64,000 bases of DNA from Polymorphum gilvum SL003B-26A1 (GCF_000192745.1 NC_015259.1:1937001-2001000), one strand, 5' to 3'. Shown: positions 49,377 to 61,766, counted from the stretch's first letter. Program-made: numbers and translations. The notes: a model not told the origin generated them from the sequence alone.

Positions 49377-49841
49377 TCAGGGGCGGGGAAGCAGTGCCTC
49401 GAACGCGGCGCGCCGGTCTCCCGCGATCGGCCGCGGGCGGCGATCCGTGCGGTCGACCTGGACATGGACGAACTGTCCCTGCGCGGCGGCGGTCGCGTCG
49501 TCGTTGCGGAACAGGGCGATGTCGTAGCGCACGGACGACGTGCCGAGCGCCGCGACGCGGATGCCGGCCTGGACGAGATCGGGAAACGCCAGTTCGGCGA
49601 AGTACTGGCAGCCAGTCTCCACGACCAGGAACACCAGCTCTGAGGAGGCCGGGTCCATCAGGCCCTGCTCGATGTACCAGCCGTTCACCGCGGTGTCGAA
49701 ATAGCTCAGATAGACGACGTTGTTGACGTGACCGTAGATGTCGACATCGAGCCAGCGCGTCGGGATGGGCCGGAACAGCGAAAAGTCAGCCCGGGTCAGC
49801 GGCCGCGACCTCGCCGGGGCGTTCACGGGGCGCTCTTGCAT
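49377..49841 (-). CDS. Acyl-CoA thioesterase, 4-hydroxybenzoyl-CoA thioesterase-like hotdog fold
   Basis: A 154-residue single hotdog-fold protein. The catalytic-type Asp is in TRWLDVDIYGHVNNVVYLSYFD (residues about 28-49), as in YbgC/FadM and 4-HBT enzymes, followed by VETGCQYFAELAFPD. It would hydrolyse short or medium acyl-CoA esters; the physiological substrate is unknown. Single minus-strand gene between convergent smpB and downstream parC (stop of parC to its start about 110 bp). Confidence 0.87.
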   Translation of the reverse strand: MQERPVNAPARSRPLTRADFSLFRPIPTRWLDVDIYGHVNNVVYLSYFDTAVNGWYIEQGLMDPASSELVFLVVETGCQYFAELAFPDLVQAGIRVAALGTSSVRYDIALFRNDDATAAAQGQFVHVQVDRTDRRPRPIAGDRRAAFEALLPRP

Positions 49842-49950
49842 ATGTCGAAAGGAAGGACGGGTCTCATGCGGGCGGCGCCTGCTCGTTGTCGAACCCGGAT
49901 GGTGCCCCAGATTTACGGCGCCGTCGACCCACTTCGGCGCCGTGCCACCG

Positions 49951-52200
<2,250 letters not shown>

Positions 52201-52288
52201 GGTTCCTGCCTATCGCGTCGGGTCGGTAGAGACAATCTCGGAGCGTAGAATTCGCCGGGTTTCCGCGCCTTTTCCCCGGCTCTGTGGC

Positions 52289-53050
52289 TCAGGGGCAGCC
52301 GGCAAGCCCGACTGGGCCAAAGCCGCGCTCGAGCGCCTTGACCAGTTCCTCGCGCGACAGCGACGGTGCGTGCCCCTGGGGCTCCAGGACATGGCGGGCG
52401 AGGAAGAAGGCGGTCAGGCGCAGGCCCTGGGAAATGTCCGCGAAGGTGATCTCGCTGCCCGGCTGGCGCTCGCCCTCGACCAGGAACGAGGGCAGGGGCA
52501 GCAGCTGGTCGCGATAGGGGGCGCCGGCGTCGCGGCTGACCGCACGCCCGCTCTTCGGCGATACATAGGCGAGGTCCCACAGCTGGCCGGTCGCCGCGCA
52601 GCGCGTCAGGTCGAGGCCGAAGCCCAGTTCGTTCAGAAGCTCCAGTTCGAAGCGGACGATCAGCGGGCCAGCGATCATGGCCTCGCCGAGGTGGTCGAGC
52701 ACGATGGTCAGCGCATCGTACAGCCGTTCGTGCGCGTCGCGCTCGGGCAACAGGCGCAGCAGGCCCGCCAGATGCTGCAAGGCGTGCAGGGCGAGGGCGC
52801 TGTCCATCAGCGCCCCGGCGCGCAGCTGCAGCGGCTCGACCGTGAAGGCGCCGAGCTGGTCGGCGATGCGCGCGCGCCAGGTCGCGCGCACCAGGTTGCC
52901 GGGTTGCAGGACGGGCTGCTGGCGGCGGGAGCGGCCGCCGCGCACCAGGCCGAGATGGCGCCCGCGCCTACGCGTCATCAGTTCCAGCACGACGCCACTC
53001 TCGCCGTGGCTGCGCGTGCCGAGGATGATGCCGTCTTCGGACCATTCCAT
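52289..53050 (-). CDS. recO: DNA repair protein RecO
   Basis: RecFOR mediator that loads RecA on SSB-covered gaps. The 253-residue protein has the N-terminal OB-fold start MEWSEDGIILGTRSHGESGVVLELMTRRRGRHLGLVRGG and a helical C-terminal part (RFELELLNELGFGLDLTRCAATG). The usual C-terminal zinc cysteines are reduced: CAATG is followed by no clear second pair, as in many alphaproteobacteria. Between era and parC, in the customary order. Confidence 0.93.
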   Translation of the reverse strand: MEWSEDGIILGTRSHGESGVVLELMTRRRGRHLGLVRGGRSRRQQPVLQPGNLVRATWRARIADQLGAFTVEPLQLRAGALMDSALALHALQHLAGLLRLLPERDAHERLYDALTIVLDHLGEAMIAGPLIVRFELELLNELGFGLDLTRCAATGQLWDLAYVSPKSGRAVSRDAGAPYRDQLLPLPSFLVEGERQPGSEITFADISQGLRLTAFFLARHVLEPQGHAPSLSREELVKALERGFGPVGLAGCP

Positions 53051-53089
53051 TGCGCTGCTCGCTCCCCGCGCATCGACGGTCCGGCTCGT

Positions 53090-54046
53090 TCAGCCGGGAA
53101 ACTCCAGCCCCATTTCCCGGTAGCGCTCCGGATCGTCGGCCCAGTTTTCGCGCACCTTGACGAACAGGAACAGATGGACGGGACGCTCGACGATCTCGAG
53201 CAGTTCCGCGCGGGCGGCCTGTGAGATCGCCTTGATCGTCGCCCCGCGCTTGCCGAGCACGATCGCCTTCTGGCTGTCGCGTTCGACGTAGATGGTCTGT
53301 TCGATACGCACCGAACCGTCCTTTCGCTCCTCCCAGAGCTCGGTCTCGACCGTCGACACGTAGGGGATCTCCTCGTGCAGGCGCTCGAACAGCTTCTCGC
53401 GGGTGATCTCGGCGGCGAGCAGCCGCAGGGGCAGGTCGGAGGCCTCGTCCTCGGGATAGAGCCAGGGGCCGGCGGGCACCTTGGTGGCGAAATAGTCGAG
53501 CATGTCGGCGACGCCGTCGCCGGTCAGTGCAGAAACCATGAAGGTGCGTTCGAAGGCGACCCGCTCGTTGGCCGCCTGGGCGAGGGTCAGCAGCTTCTCG
53601 CGCCTGGCGACGTCGATCTTGTTGAGGATCAGCACCCTTGGGCCGCGCAGGTCGGCGAGGCGGTCGAGGATGGTCTCCACTTCCTCGCTCAGCCCCTTGC
53701 GGGCGTCGATCAGCAGGGCGATCACGTCGGCGTCGCGGGCGCCGCCCCAAGCGGTGTCGACCATCGCCCGGTCCAGACGGCGCTTGGGCTGGAAGATTCC
53801 GGGCGTGTCGACGAACACCAGTTGGGCCGAGCCGTGCATGGCAATGCCGCGCACGATCGCCCGGGTCGTCTGCACCTTGTGGGTGACGATCGAGACCTTG
53901 GTGCCGACCAACTGGTTCAGCAAAGTCGACTTGCCGGCATTGGGCGCGCCGATCAGCGCGATGAAGCCCGCGCGCGTAGCGCCCGCTCCGGGGCCGGTCG
54001 CTCCGGGGCCGGTCGCTCCGGCATCGTCTTGTTGCGGACTGCTCAC
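53090..54046 (-). CDS. era: GTPase Era
   Basis: Essential GTPase for 16S rRNA and 30S subunit maturation, 318 residues. G1 GAPNAGKST (33-41), G3 DTPGIFQPK, G4 NKID and a C-terminal KH domain (VRENWADDPERYREMGLEFPG at the end). I chose GTG 54046, 7 bases after the rnc stop and close to AAACT-type spacing, over an upstream ATG whose extension would overlap rnc. The first 25 residues are poorly conserved and include a glycine-alanine-proline repeat encoded by a 15-bp tandem repeat. Confidence 0.9.
   Translation of the reverse strand: MSSPQQDDAGATGPGATGPGAGATRAGFIALIGAPNAGKSTLLNQLVGTKVSIVTHKVQTTRAIVRGIAMHGSAQLVFVDTPGIFQPKRRLDRAMVDTAWGGARDADVIALLIDARKGLSEEVETILDRLADLRGPRVLILNKIDVARREKLLTLAQAANERVAFERTFMVSALTGDGVADMLDYFATKVPAGPWLYPEDEASDLPLRLLAAEITREKLFERLHEEIPYVSTVETELWEERKDGSVRIEQTIYVERDSQKAIVLGKRGATIKAISQAARAELLEIVERPVHLFLFVKVRENWADDPERYREMGLEFPG
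53985..54021 (-). repeat. 15-bp tandem repeat in the 5' end of era
   Basis: GCTCCGGGGCCGGTC at 53985-53999 and 54000-54014, with a third partial copy to 54021. On the coding strand it encodes the repeated residues ATGPG in the variable N terminus of Era; a multiple of three, so copy change would keep the frame. Confidence 0.85.
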
Positions 54047-54053
54047 AGTTTCC

Positions 54054-54758
54054 CTACTCCGTCCACACGCCTTCCCGGCGCAATACCGCCTCCGCGGCGT
54101 TCTGTTCCGCGATGCGTTTCGAGCCGCCACGCCCTTCGCCCGGCGCATAACCGCTCACAGTCACGGCGACGACGAACACCGGCGCATGATCGGGGCCTTC
54201 GCGCGTCGTCACCTGGTAGCCCGGCGCGGGCAGGCCCTTGGATTGGGCCCATTCCTGCAGCGTCGTCTTGGCGTCACGTAACGGACCCGACCACGCCAGC
54301 ATACGCGGCTCCCACAGTCGGCGCACGAAATCTTCGGCGGCCGGAAAGCCGCCGTCCAGGTAGATTGCTGCGATCACCGCCTCGCAGATGTCGGCGAGCA
54401 GCGCGGTCTTGCGCCGGCCGCCAGTCTGCGCCTCGCTCTGGCTGATGCGCATGGCCTCACCGAGGTCGAGCTCGAGCGCAATGTCGGCGCAGGTCTCGCG
54501 CTTGACCATGTGGTTCAGGCGGCGCGCCAGTTCACCTTCGTCGGCCAGCGGAAAATGCCGGTGCAGCATCGTCGCGACCGCAAGTCCGAGCACGCGGTCG
54601 CCCAGGAACTCGAGCCGTTGATAGCTGCCCCTGGCCGCGCCGCCTGCGTTCAGCGCGCTTGCATGGGTCAGGGCCTGCATCAGCAGGGCCTTGTCCTGGA
54701 AGCTGTATCCAAGACGGCCTTCCAGAGTGTCTGCCGTGCCGCGTCCAGAACGTGCCAT
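54054..54758 (-). CDS. rnc: Ribonuclease III
   Basis: Double-stranded RNA endonuclease, 234 residues. Signature QRLEFLGDRVLGLAVATMLH (residues about 45-64) with the catalytic Glu and Asp, the second acidic cluster in ICEAVIAAIYLDGG, and a C-terminal dsRNA-binding domain (PDHAPVFVVAVTVSGYAPGEGRGGSKRIAEQNAA, residues about 180-220). Located between lepB and era, the standard order. Confidence 0.96.
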   Translation of the reverse strand: MARSGRGTADTLEGRLGYSFQDKALLMQALTHASALNAGGAARGSYQRLEFLGDRVLGLAVATMLHRHFPLADEGELARRLNHMVKRETCADIALELDLGEAMRISQSEAQTGGRRKTALLADICEAVIAAIYLDGGFPAAEDFVRRLWEPRMLAWSGPLRDAKTTLQEWAQSKGLPAPGYQVTTREGPDHAPVFVVAVTVSGYAPGEGRGGSKRIAEQNAAEAVLRREGVWTE

Positions 54759-54779
54759 GCCGCGTTCGTCCGTCCGGTC

Positions 54780-55532
54780 CTACAACGTCTGGAACAGCCG
54801 GTCCCAGCGGACGGTCCATGGCCATTTCCACACCATCCAGGCCGGTTCCCCGTCGGCGACCGAGAAGAAGATCACCTCGGCGCGCCCGATCAGGTTCTCG
54901 AACGGCACGTAGCCGACCGCGCTCAGCACCCGGCTGTCGGTCGAGTTGTCCCGGTTGTCGCCCATCATGAAGTAGTGGCCTTCGGGAACCTTGTAGACCC
55001 GGGTGTTGTCGCCCTGGCCGCGCGGCGTGAGATCCAGCGTGTCGTAGGACACCCCGTTCGGCAGCGTCTCGCGGAAGCGCGGCACGCGGCGCAGGCCGCC
55101 GCGGCCGTCGCTCTCGATGAAGTCGTCGATCTGCTCGCGCTTGACCGGCTCGCCGTTGATGTGGACGACGCCGTCGATCATCTGGATCTCGTCGCCGGGC
55201 AGGCCGATCACGCGCTTGATATAGTCGGTCGAATTGTCGCGCGGCAGCTTGAACACGGCGACATCGCCGCGCTCGGGTTCCGTCGCCCAGACGCGGCCGG
55301 AGATTGGCGCGAGGCCGAAGGGAAACGAATAGCGGCTGTAGCCGTAGCTGTATTTGGAGACGAACAGGTAGTCGCCGATGAGCAGCGTGTTCATCATCGA
55401 TCCGGACGGGATGTTGAACGGCTGGAACAGCAGCGTGCGGACGATCAGTGCCAGGAGGAGGGCCTGCACGATCACCTTGACCGTCTCGTAGAGACTGCCT
55501 TCCTTGGCCTTCTTGTTGTCCGTCACGCTCAT
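54780..55532 (-). CDS. lepB: Signal peptidase I
   Basis: Inner-membrane serine protease that removes signal peptides, 250 residues. One N-terminal helix (VKVIVQALLLALIVRTLLF), then the catalytic Ser in NIPSGSMMNTLLIGD (residue about 43) and the general-base Lys in DYIKRVIGLPGDEI (about 104). The C-terminal box GDNRDNSTDSR is present. Length normal. Confidence 0.96.
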   Translation of the reverse strand: MSVTDNKKAKEGSLYETVKVIVQALLLALIVRTLLFQPFNIPSGSMMNTLLIGDYLFVSKYSYGYSRYSFPFGLAPISGRVWATEPERGDVAVFKLPRDNSTDYIKRVIGLPGDEIQMIDGVVHINGEPVKREQIDDFIESDGRGGLRRVPRFRETLPNGVSYDTLDLTPRGQGDNTRVYKVPEGHYFMMGDNRDNSTDSRVLSAVGYVPFENLIGRAEVIFFSVADGEPAWMVWKWPWTVRWDRLFQTL

Positions 55533-55632
55533 CTTGTCCTTCGCATGGATTCGCCGCGGGTCTGGTGCCGGCGTCGGCGACTTGTACCGGTTCGGCGCAG
55601 GCGAGGCAACGCGCCAGCGCCGGCGGCGGCGT

Positions 55633-56082
55633 TCAATCGCCCGTATCGTCTCTCTGCCGATCCGCCTGCCGCGCCGTTGGCCAGTCCTTCGGCCATGCGG
55701 AAATCACGACGAAGGCCTGAGCGAGCGGATAGTCGTCGGTGATCGTCAGGTCGATGCGGGCGACGAAACCGTCCGGCGTCATCGCCGCGAGCCGTTCGGC
55801 AGCGCCGCCGGCCAGTTCGAAGGTCGGCCGCCCGGAAGGCTGGTTGACGACGCCCATCTCGCGCCAGGCAATGCCCATCCGGATGCCGGTGCCGAGCGCC
55901 TTCGAGCAGGCCTCCTTGGCGGCGAAGCGTTTGGCGTAGGAGGCGGCCCGCTCGGCACGGCGGTCCGACCGTCGGCGCTCCGTCTCGGTGAACACGCGCT
56001 GCGTGAAGCGGTCGCCGAACCGCGCCAAGGTCTTCTCGATGCGGCGGATATCGACCAGGTCGCTGCCGATGCCGATGATCAT
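55633..56082 (-). CDS. acpS: Holo-[acyl-carrier-protein] synthase
   Basis: Transfers phosphopantetheine from CoA to apo-ACP. The protein starts [19 protein letters not shown] at ATG 56082 (149 residues), with the second motif [15 protein letters not shown] holding the Mg-binding Glu and Lys. The in-frame upstream codons to 56169 overlap the DUF2062 gene and are not conserved. Between DUF2062 and lepB; pdxJ, which often sits beside acpS, is absent. Confidence 0.95.
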   Translation of the reverse strand: MIIGIGSDLVDIRRIEKTLARFGDRFTQRVFTETERRRSDRRAERAASYAKRFAAKEACSKALGTGIRMGIAWREMGVVNQPSGRPTFELAGGAAERLAAMTPDGFVARIDLTITDDYPLAQAFVVISAWPKDWPTARQADRQRDDTGD

Positions 56083-56128
56083 GCCGACCGTCCCATCCAG
56101 GTGCCGGACGTCTTGCGGAGGTGCACCA

Positions 56129-56719
56129 TCAGGGCTCCCCTCCAGGCGTCGGCAGGGTTGCCGCGCCATTTCGGATGTCGCTCATCCGCCGCCGGCGCCG
56201 GTCCTGGTAGGCGCGTACGCCCTGATAGACGAGGACGTAGAAGATGATGGCGACGACGCTGCCGAGCGGAACCGCGCCGATCAGCATCGGCTTGATCAGC
56301 GGCCAGAGCGCATCGAACGACTTGCTGAACAGGTGGTCGTGGAAATCGCCTGAAAACCCGTGCGGCGTGGCCGCCGGGCGATCCGCACCGAGAATGATGT
56401 TGCCGATCTTGTAGGTCGTCGCCCAGATGAACGGGAAGGTGAGAGGATTGCCGACGGCGGTGCCGAGGGCGGAGGCGAGCAGATTGCCCCTGATCACATA
56501 GGCGATGGCGGCCGCGATCAGGAAGTGGAAGCCCATGAATGGCGTGAAGGAGGCGAAGGCCCCCGCCGCAAAGCCGAGCGCGATCGCGTTCGGGCTGGCG
56601 CTCAGGCGCAGGACACGCTTGGCATAATAGCGGAAGGAGCGCATCCAGCTGTTGCGTGGCCAGACGGCGATCCTCAGGCGTTCGATCCGGCTTGGCCTGT
56701 TCCGGCGCTGGAAAAGCAT
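56129..56719 (-). CDS. DUF2062 domain membrane protein
   Basis: A 196-residue inner-membrane protein with three to four hydrophobic segments. The DUF2062 signature is plain: [37 protein letters not shown] (residues about 43-79) and [21 protein letters not shown]. Function unknown. Lies between pyrE and acpS in the core block, 40 bp from pyrE, so probably co-transcribed. Confidence 0.85.
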   Translation of the reverse strand: MLFQRRNRPSRIERLRIAVWPRNSWMRSFRYYAKRVLRLSASPNAIALGFAAGAFASFTPFMGFHFLIAAAIAYVIRGNLLASALGTAVGNPLTFPFIWATTYKIGNIILGADRPAATPHGFSGDFHDHLFSKSFDALWPLIKPMLIGAVPLGSVVAIIFYVLVYQGVRAYQDRRRRRMSDIRNGAATLPTPGGEP

Positions 56720-56759
56720 GGAGGACCTGGCTCCGTGGCGTTGGACCCTGGGGCCGGGT

Positions 56760-57341
56760 TCAGGCGAGGTTCCGGCTGCCGGGCTTCACGGCCGGAATGG
56801 CAGCCAATTCCGGCGGAAGATTGTCCGCTTCGTAAGCGGGTACCTTGTAGTCGGTCAGGGCAACCAGCGGCGCAGCGACGTCCGCTTCGCCGGCGGATCG
56901 GTCGATCAGGCAGGCGACGCCGACCACGGTCGCGCCGAGGTCCTTAAGGGCTTCGACCGTTTCGCGGCAGGACAGGCCCGTGGTGACGATGTCCTCGACG
57001 ATCAGCACCCGCGCGCCCCGGGGCATCTCGAACCGGCGCAGGCGGAACTTTCCGCCCTCGCGCTCCACCCACATGGCGGGAACGCCGAGATGACGCGCGG
57101 TTTCGTAGCCGGGAATGAGGCCGCCGACGGCCGGCGAGACGACGAAGTCGATCGGGCCGACGCCGGACGCGCGGATCTTCTCGGCAAGCGCCTTGCACAG
57201 CCGCTCGGTCTTGTCCGGGTACATGAACACACGGGCCTTCTGCAGGAACACCGGGCTGCGCAGGCCGGAGGTCAGGATGAAATGGCCTTCCAGGATCGCC
57301 CCGGCGTCGCGAAAGATGGAGAGGACGTCGTCCCGCGTCAT
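56760..57341 (-). CDS. pyrE: Orotate phosphoribosyltransferase
   Basis: Forms OMP from orotate and PRPP in pyrimidine synthesis. The 193-residue protein begins [32 protein letters not shown] and has the PRPP-binding motif [13 protein letters not shown] (residues about 113-125). It is a shorter, alphaproteobacterial-type PyrE. Only 28 bp from rsh. Confidence 0.95.
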   Translation of the reverse strand: MTRDDVLSIFRDAGAILEGHFILTSGLRSPVFLQKARVFMYPDKTERLCKALAEKIRASGVGPIDFVVSPAVGGLIPGYETARHLGVPAMWVEREGGKFRLRRFEMPRGARVLIVEDIVTTGLSCRETVEALKDLGATVVGVACLIDRSAGEADVAAPLVALTDYKVPAYEADNLPPELAAIPAVKPGSRNLA

Positions 57342-57369
57342 GGATCCCTGGTTCCCCTTCCCGTCCGGT

Positions 57370-59577
57370 TCAGCCGTTCACACGTGACACGTTCGATACG
57401 TTCGGCTTGGCCCGGAGCTGGTTGATGATGCGATTGAGATGCTTCAGATCCCATACTTCCAGATCTATGAGCATCTGGTGAAAGTCTGGCGCCGTGCGCA
57501 CCATTTTGAGATTGTCGATGTTGCCGCCGTTATCGCCGATGATCTGGGCGATGGTCGCAAGCGAGCCGGGTTCGTTCAAGGCCGAAACGCTGATGCGCGC
57601 CGGAAAACGCTCAGGGTTGTCAATGTCGATGTCCCAGCGCACGTCGATCCAGCGTTCGCTCTGGTCGTCGAATTCTTTCAGTGCCGGTGACTGGATCGGG
57701 TAGATGGTCAGGCCTTCGGACGGCGTCAGGATGCCGACAATGCGGTCGCCGGGCACGGCGCCGCCGTTGGGCGCGAAGGTGACCGGAATGTCGCCGGAAA
57801 GGCCTCGGATCGGTAGGACGGCACTGTCTTCGCTCTGAGCGACCGGAATGCGGAACTTGAGGCCGGCCCCTTTTTCCAGATCGAACCAGCCCTCGCCGGG
57901 CTCCGGCCTGACGATGCCGGCGCGCTCGTCCTGGTAGTCCGGGTGCACCGCCTTGACGATCTGCTGGGCGCTGATCTCGCCGCGTCCGACGGCCGCCAGC
58001 AGATCGGATACGCTCGACTGATCGAGCAGGCCGAGCGAACCTTCCAGGAGGTCTTCCGAATAGACCTTGTTGGCGCGTACGAAGGCGCGCTGGAGGATGT
58101 GCTCGCCGAGCGCGCCGTACTGGCGGCGGATCGACTCGCGGGTGGCCCGGCGGATCGCAGCGCGCGCCTTGCCGGTGACGGCGATCGATTCCCAGGCAGG
58201 CGGCGGCGTCTGTGCCTGGGAACGGATGATCTCGACCTCGTCGCCGTTGCGAAGTTCCGTCACCAGCGGCATGATCTTGCCGTTGATCTTGCACCCGACG
58301 CAGGTGTTGCCGATACCGGTGTGAACAGCATAGGCGAAGTCGATCGGGGTGGCTCCGCGCGGCAGTGCGATCAGGCGGCCCTTGGGGGTGAAGCAGAACA
58401 CCTGATCGTGGAACAGTTCGAGCTTGGTATTTTCCAGGAACTCTTCCGGGGTGTCCCCCTGCGACAGCAGGTCGATGGTGCGCCGCAGCCAGTCATAGGC
58501 CCGGCTTTCCTCAGTCAGGCGGGCAATGTTGCGGCCGCCCATCTCGCCGTCCTTGTAAAGCGCATGGGCCGCGATGCCGTATTCGGCGACACGGTCCATC
58601 GCCTGGGTGCGGATCTGCAGCTCGACGCGCTGGCGGCTCGGACCGACGATGGTGGTGTGGATCGAGCGGTAGTCGTTCTGCTTCGGCGTCGAGATATAGT
58701 CCTTGAAGCGACCGGGAACCGTCGACCAGGTGGTATGGATGACGCCGAGCACCCGGTAGCAGGCTTCGACCGTGCCGACGATAACGCGGAAGCCGTAGAT
58801 GTCCGACAGCTGCTCGAAGCCGAGCGACTTCTGCTGCATCTTGCGGAAGATCGAGTAGGGACGCTTCTCCCGGCCCTTGACGATGGCGGCGATGCCGCGC
58901 TCGGCCAGCCGCGCCGTCAGCGTTTCCTCGATCTCGGCGATCAGGCCCTTGTTGCGCGCGCGCAGCGTCTCGAGCCGCTCGGCGATCGTGTCGAAAGCTT
59001 CGGGGTTGAGCGTGCGGAAAGCAATGTCCTCAAGCTCCTCGCGCATGTCCTGCATGCCCATGCGCCCGGCCAGCGGCGCATAGATCTCCATCGTCTCCTC
59101 GGCGATCCGCCCGCGCTTGTGCTCGGGCATGTGCTGCAGCGTGCGCATGTTGTGCAGGCGGTCGGCAAGCTTGACCAGGAGGACGCGGACGTCGTCGGCG
59201 ATGGCCAGCAGCAGCTTGCGGAAATTCTCGGCCTGCTTGGCCTTCTGCGACACCAGGTCGAGGCGCTTGATCTTCGTGAGGCCTTCGACCAGCTTTCCGA
59301 TCTCTTCGCCGAACACGGTGTCGATTTCCGAGCGCGTGGCATCGGTATCTTCGATCGTGTCATGCAGCAGGGCAACCGCGATGGTGGCCTCGTCGAGGCG
59401 CAGATCGGTCAGGATCGCGGCGACTTCCAGCGGATGGGAAAAATAGGGGTCGCCAGATGCACGCATCTGGCTGCCATGCTTCTGCATCGCATAGACGTAG
59501 GCCTTATTCAGCAAGGCCTCGTCGGCATTCGGGTTGTAGCGGGTGACTCGTTCGACGAGTTCGTATTGACGCATCAT
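57370..59577 (-). CDS. rsh: Bifunctional (p)ppGpp synthetase/hydrolase (Rsh)
   Basis: Makes and degrades the alarmone (p)ppGpp. The 735-residue protein has the HD hydrolase with His48, His72-Asp73 (LLHDTIEDT) intact, a synthetase domain near residues 240-330 ([36 protein letters not shown]), a TGS domain near 390-450 ([25 protein letters not shown]) and a C-terminal ACT domain (from about 660). Since both catalytic sites look intact this is the single RelA/SpoT homologue usual in alphaproteobacteria. Follows rpoZ by 73 bp, as in many genomes. Confidence 0.95.
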   Translation of the reverse strand: MMRQYELVERVTRYNPNADEALLNKAYVYAMQKHGSQMRASGDPYFSHPLEVAAILTDLRLDEATIAVALLHDTIEDTDATRSEIDTVFGEEIGKLVEGLTKIKRLDLVSQKAKQAENFRKLLLAIADDVRVLLVKLADRLHNMRTLQHMPEHKRGRIAEETMEIYAPLAGRMGMQDMREELEDIAFRTLNPEAFDTIAERLETLRARNKGLIAEIEETLTARLAERGIAAIVKGREKRPYSIFRKMQQKSLGFEQLSDIYGFRVIVGTVEACYRVLGVIHTTWSTVPGRFKDYISTPKQNDYRSIHTTIVGPSRQRVELQIRTQAMDRVAEYGIAAHALYKDGEMGGRNIARLTEESRAYDWLRRTIDLLSQGDTPEEFLENTKLELFHDQVFCFTPKGRLIALPRGATPIDFAYAVHTGIGNTCVGCKINGKIMPLVTELRNGDEVEIIRSQAQTPPPAWESIAVTGKARAAIRRATRESIRRQYGALGEHILQRAFVRANKVYSEDLLEGSLGLLDQSSVSDLLAAVGRGEISAQQIVKAVHPDYQDERAGIVRPEPGEGWFDLEKGAGLKFRIPVAQSEDSAVLPIRGLSGDIPVTFAPNGGAVPGDRIVGILTPSEGLTIYPIQSPALKEFDDQSERWIDVRWDIDIDNPERFPARISVSALNEPGSLATIAQIIGDNGGNIDNLKMVRTAPDFHQMLIDLEVWDLKHLNRIINQLRAKPNVSNVSRVNG

Positions 59578-59650
59578 GGCCGGAGCCGGACTGGACGGAG
59601 GGGAACGGCAGCCAGGCCCGCCCGGTCATGCGACGGGCCCGCTGCACCCA

Positions 59651-60049
59651 TCAAATGTCGTCCGAACGCTCCGGCGGGACAAGACCTTCCAGGCCGCGCA
59701 GCAGGTCTTCCTCGGACATGCGGTCGAATTCGACATTCGCGTCGTCGACGGCATTGACCTGGGTCGAGGACTGCTGGCTGGAGGGAACCAGCGGCACGGC
59801 CTCCGGCTCGGGCTCGTCGACCTCGACATATTTCTGCAGCGAGTGGATCAGGTCTTCCTTGAGATCTTCCGGGCTCACCGTCTGGTCGGCGATCTCGCGC
59901 AGAGCGACGACCGGGTTCTTGTCGTTATCGCGGTCGACGGTCAGCGGCGATCCGCTGGAAATCATCCGCGCCCGGTGGGCCGCCAGGAGCACCAGCTCGA
60001 ACCGGTTTTCGACCTTGTCGATGCAATCCTCGACGGTCACGCGCGCCAT
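59651..60049 (-). CDS. rpoZ: RNA polymerase omega subunit
   Basis: A 132-residue Rpo[34 protein letters not shown] is the conserved start, followed by [18 protein letters not shown]. The C-terminal half is acidic and variable, typical of alphaproteobacteria. It heads the minus-strand block rpoZ-rsh-pyrE. Confidence 0.96.
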   Translation of the reverse strand: MARVTVEDCIDKVENRFELVLLAAHRARMISSGSPLTVDRDNDKNPVVALREIADQTVSPEDLKEDLIHSLQKYVEVDEPEPEAVPLVPSSQQSSTQVNAVDDANVEFDRMSEEDLLRGLEGLVPPERSDDI

Positions 60050-60405
60050 GAGACGTCTCCATGTCTAGGGAACTCGAACCGCCAGCGTATAAGCGTCCGC
60101 GAGGCACGGCGCAACCCTTGTCGTGTCCGCGCGAACAGGCCTGCGCAATTATGGGTGAAAAAACGAGACGACGCGGCGCCCGGTTCTATGTTTACGATTG
60201 CGACGACGCCTCTGCTTGTAGTAGGGGCATCGAAGCGGTCATTAAAAATGCACAAAATCATGATCGCGCGGGTGTAAGACAAAAATGAACATGTAAATAA
60301 GAAGCGGCGCTGAAACTGTTCGCAGAACAGCCGCGAGACCGGAAACGCTACTCACGCTTCCGTTTCGTTTCGGAAATTGGCGAATAAAAAGAAAGGCGGG
60401 CCAGT
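60050..60405. other. 356-bp intergenic region between rpoZ and the NYN gene
   Basis: Divergent promoter region with no credible gene. Its right half (about 60240-60405) is markedly AT-rich, continuing into the 5' end of the NYN gene. Promoters for rpoZ (minus) and the NYN gene (plus) must lie here but I cannot place them. The NYN start has GGCGGG and AAAGAAAGG upstream as possible ribosome-binding sites. Confidence 0.5.
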
Positions 60406-60993
60406 ATGTTTGATTCTCGGGAAAAGATCGCTTTGTTTATTGATGGCGCGAATCTTTATTCGACCGCAAAGGCAATCGGTTTCGATATTGATTATAAAAT
60501 GCTCCTCAAGGAATTCCAGGGGAAGGGTTACCTTCTGCGCGCATATTATTATACGGCAATCATCGAAGATCAGGAGTATTCGTCCATTCGTCCCCTGATC
60601 GATTGGCTCGACTACAACGGCTACAAGGTCATCACCAAGCCGGTGAAGGAATTCGTCGACGCGAGCGGGCGCCGCAAGGTCAAGGGCAACATGGACATCG
60701 AACTGGCGGTCGACGCCATGCAGATCGTCGATCATGTCGACCATATAGTCCTGTTCTCAGGCGACGGCGACTTCCGCTCGCTGGTCGAAGCCCTGCAACG
60801 CAAGGGGCGCAAGGTCAGCGTGGTGTCGACCCTGCAGACGCAGCCGCCGATGATCGCAGACGACCTGCGCCGTCAGGCCGACCATTTCATCGATCTGGCG
60901 ACGCTCGCGGCCAAGGTCGGCCGCGATCCGGCCGACCGACCGTCCCGCCCGTCGGAGCGCGAGCGCGACATCGACGAGGACGAGGACTATTGA
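60406..60993 (+). CDS. NYN domain (LabA-like PIN-fold) protein
   Basis: A 195-residue PIN-fold protein. The NYN catalytic-type acidic residues are in KIALFIDGANLYSTAKAIG (residues 8-26), DIELAVDAMQIVDH (about 97-110) and LFSGDGDFRSLVEALQRKG (about 115-133), all intact, so ribonuclease activity is plausible though unproved in this subgroup. The C-terminal 30 residues are charged and disordered-looking. LabA-like proteins beside rpoZ are widespread in Hyphomicrobiales. The first 60 codons use AT-rich synonyms, unlike the rest. The next gene starts in its stop codon. Confidence 0.9.
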   Translation: MFDSREKIALFIDGANLYSTAKAIGFDIDYKMLLKEFQGKGYLLRAYYYTAIIEDQEYSSIRPLIDWLDYNGYKVITKPVKEFVDASGRRKVKGNMDIELAVDAMQIVDHVDHIVLFSGDGDFRSLVEALQRKGRKVSVVSTLQTQPPMIADDLRRQADHFIDLATLAAKVGRDPADRPSRPSERERDIDEDEDY

Positions 60994-61658
60994 TCTCGGA
61001 CACGCCGGCGGCGGATCGTTGCGATCCGCCGCTCGACTGCGACCGGTGTCCCCGGCTGGTAGCGTTCCGCCATGAACACCAGCGTGCCTTTCCCAATTGG
61101 TTCAATGCGCCGGTGCCGAGCTTCGCCGCCCCGGACCCCCGGCTGCTGGTGGTCGGTCTCGCGCCCGGCCTGCGCGGCGCCAACCGCACCGGACGGCCGT
61201 TCACCGGCGACTATGCCGGCGATCTCCTCTATGAAACCATGCTGGATTTCGGCTTCGCCCGTGGCCGTTACGAGGCGCGCCCGGACGACGGGCTGGAGCT
61301 CGTCGGCGCAGCGATCACCAATGCCGTGCGCTGCGTACCTCCGGCCAACAAACCGGTCGGCAGCGAGATAGCTAATTGTCGGTCGTTCCTGTTTGCCACC
61401 CTCGACGCGTATCCCGGCCTGCGCGCGGTGCTGGCGCTCGGGCGCATTGCGCACGAGACCTTTCTGTCGACACTCGACATCCGGCGTGCCGACTTCGCCT
61501 TCGGCCATGGTCGAAGGCACGACCTCGGCACGCGCTCCCTGGTTCTGTTCGACAGCTACCATTGCTCCCGCTACAACACCAACACTGGCCGTCTGACGCG
61601 CGAGATGTTCCGCGCCGTGTTCGCCGACATGCGCTGCTTCCTCGACGAGACCGCATAG
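60990..61658 (+). CDS. Uracil-DNA glycosylase, family 5 (UdgB-like)
   Basis: Base-excision enzyme removing uracil and some other deaminated bases. The 222-residue product starts at TTG 60990, overlapping the NYN stop (TTGA). Features: an Fe-S type cysteine set, CDPPLDCDRCPRLV near residues 11-24 and later Cys in NAVRCVPPANKP and NCRSFL; the active-site motif GLAPGLRGANRTGRPFTGDYAG (around 57-78, family 5 with Gly/Ala in place of a catalytic Asp/Asn) and the late DSYHCSRYNTNTG. Family 5 enzymes were studied mainly in Thermus and Pyrobaculum. Start choice is tentative since TTG is rare, but no upstream or nearby ATG is in frame. Confidence 0.88.
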   Translation: MISDTPAADRCDPPLDCDRCPRLVAFRHEHQRAFPNWFNAPVPSFAAPDPRLLVVGLAPGLRGANRTGRPFTGDYAGDLLYETMLDFGFARGRYEARPDDGLELVGAAITNAVRCVPPANKPVGSEIANCRSFLFATLDAYPGLRAVLALGRIAHETFLSTLDIRRADFAFGHGRRHDLGTRSLVLFDSYHCSRYNTNTGRLTREMFRAVFADMRCFLDETA

Positions 61659-61766
61659 ATCTTGCGGTGTTGACCTGCTGCTGCGTGCAATCTTGATCGC
61701 GATCAACGCAGAGAGGCCGTCGATGTGTCCTCTCTCTAAAATCGGATCATGCAGGGAGGATGCACG

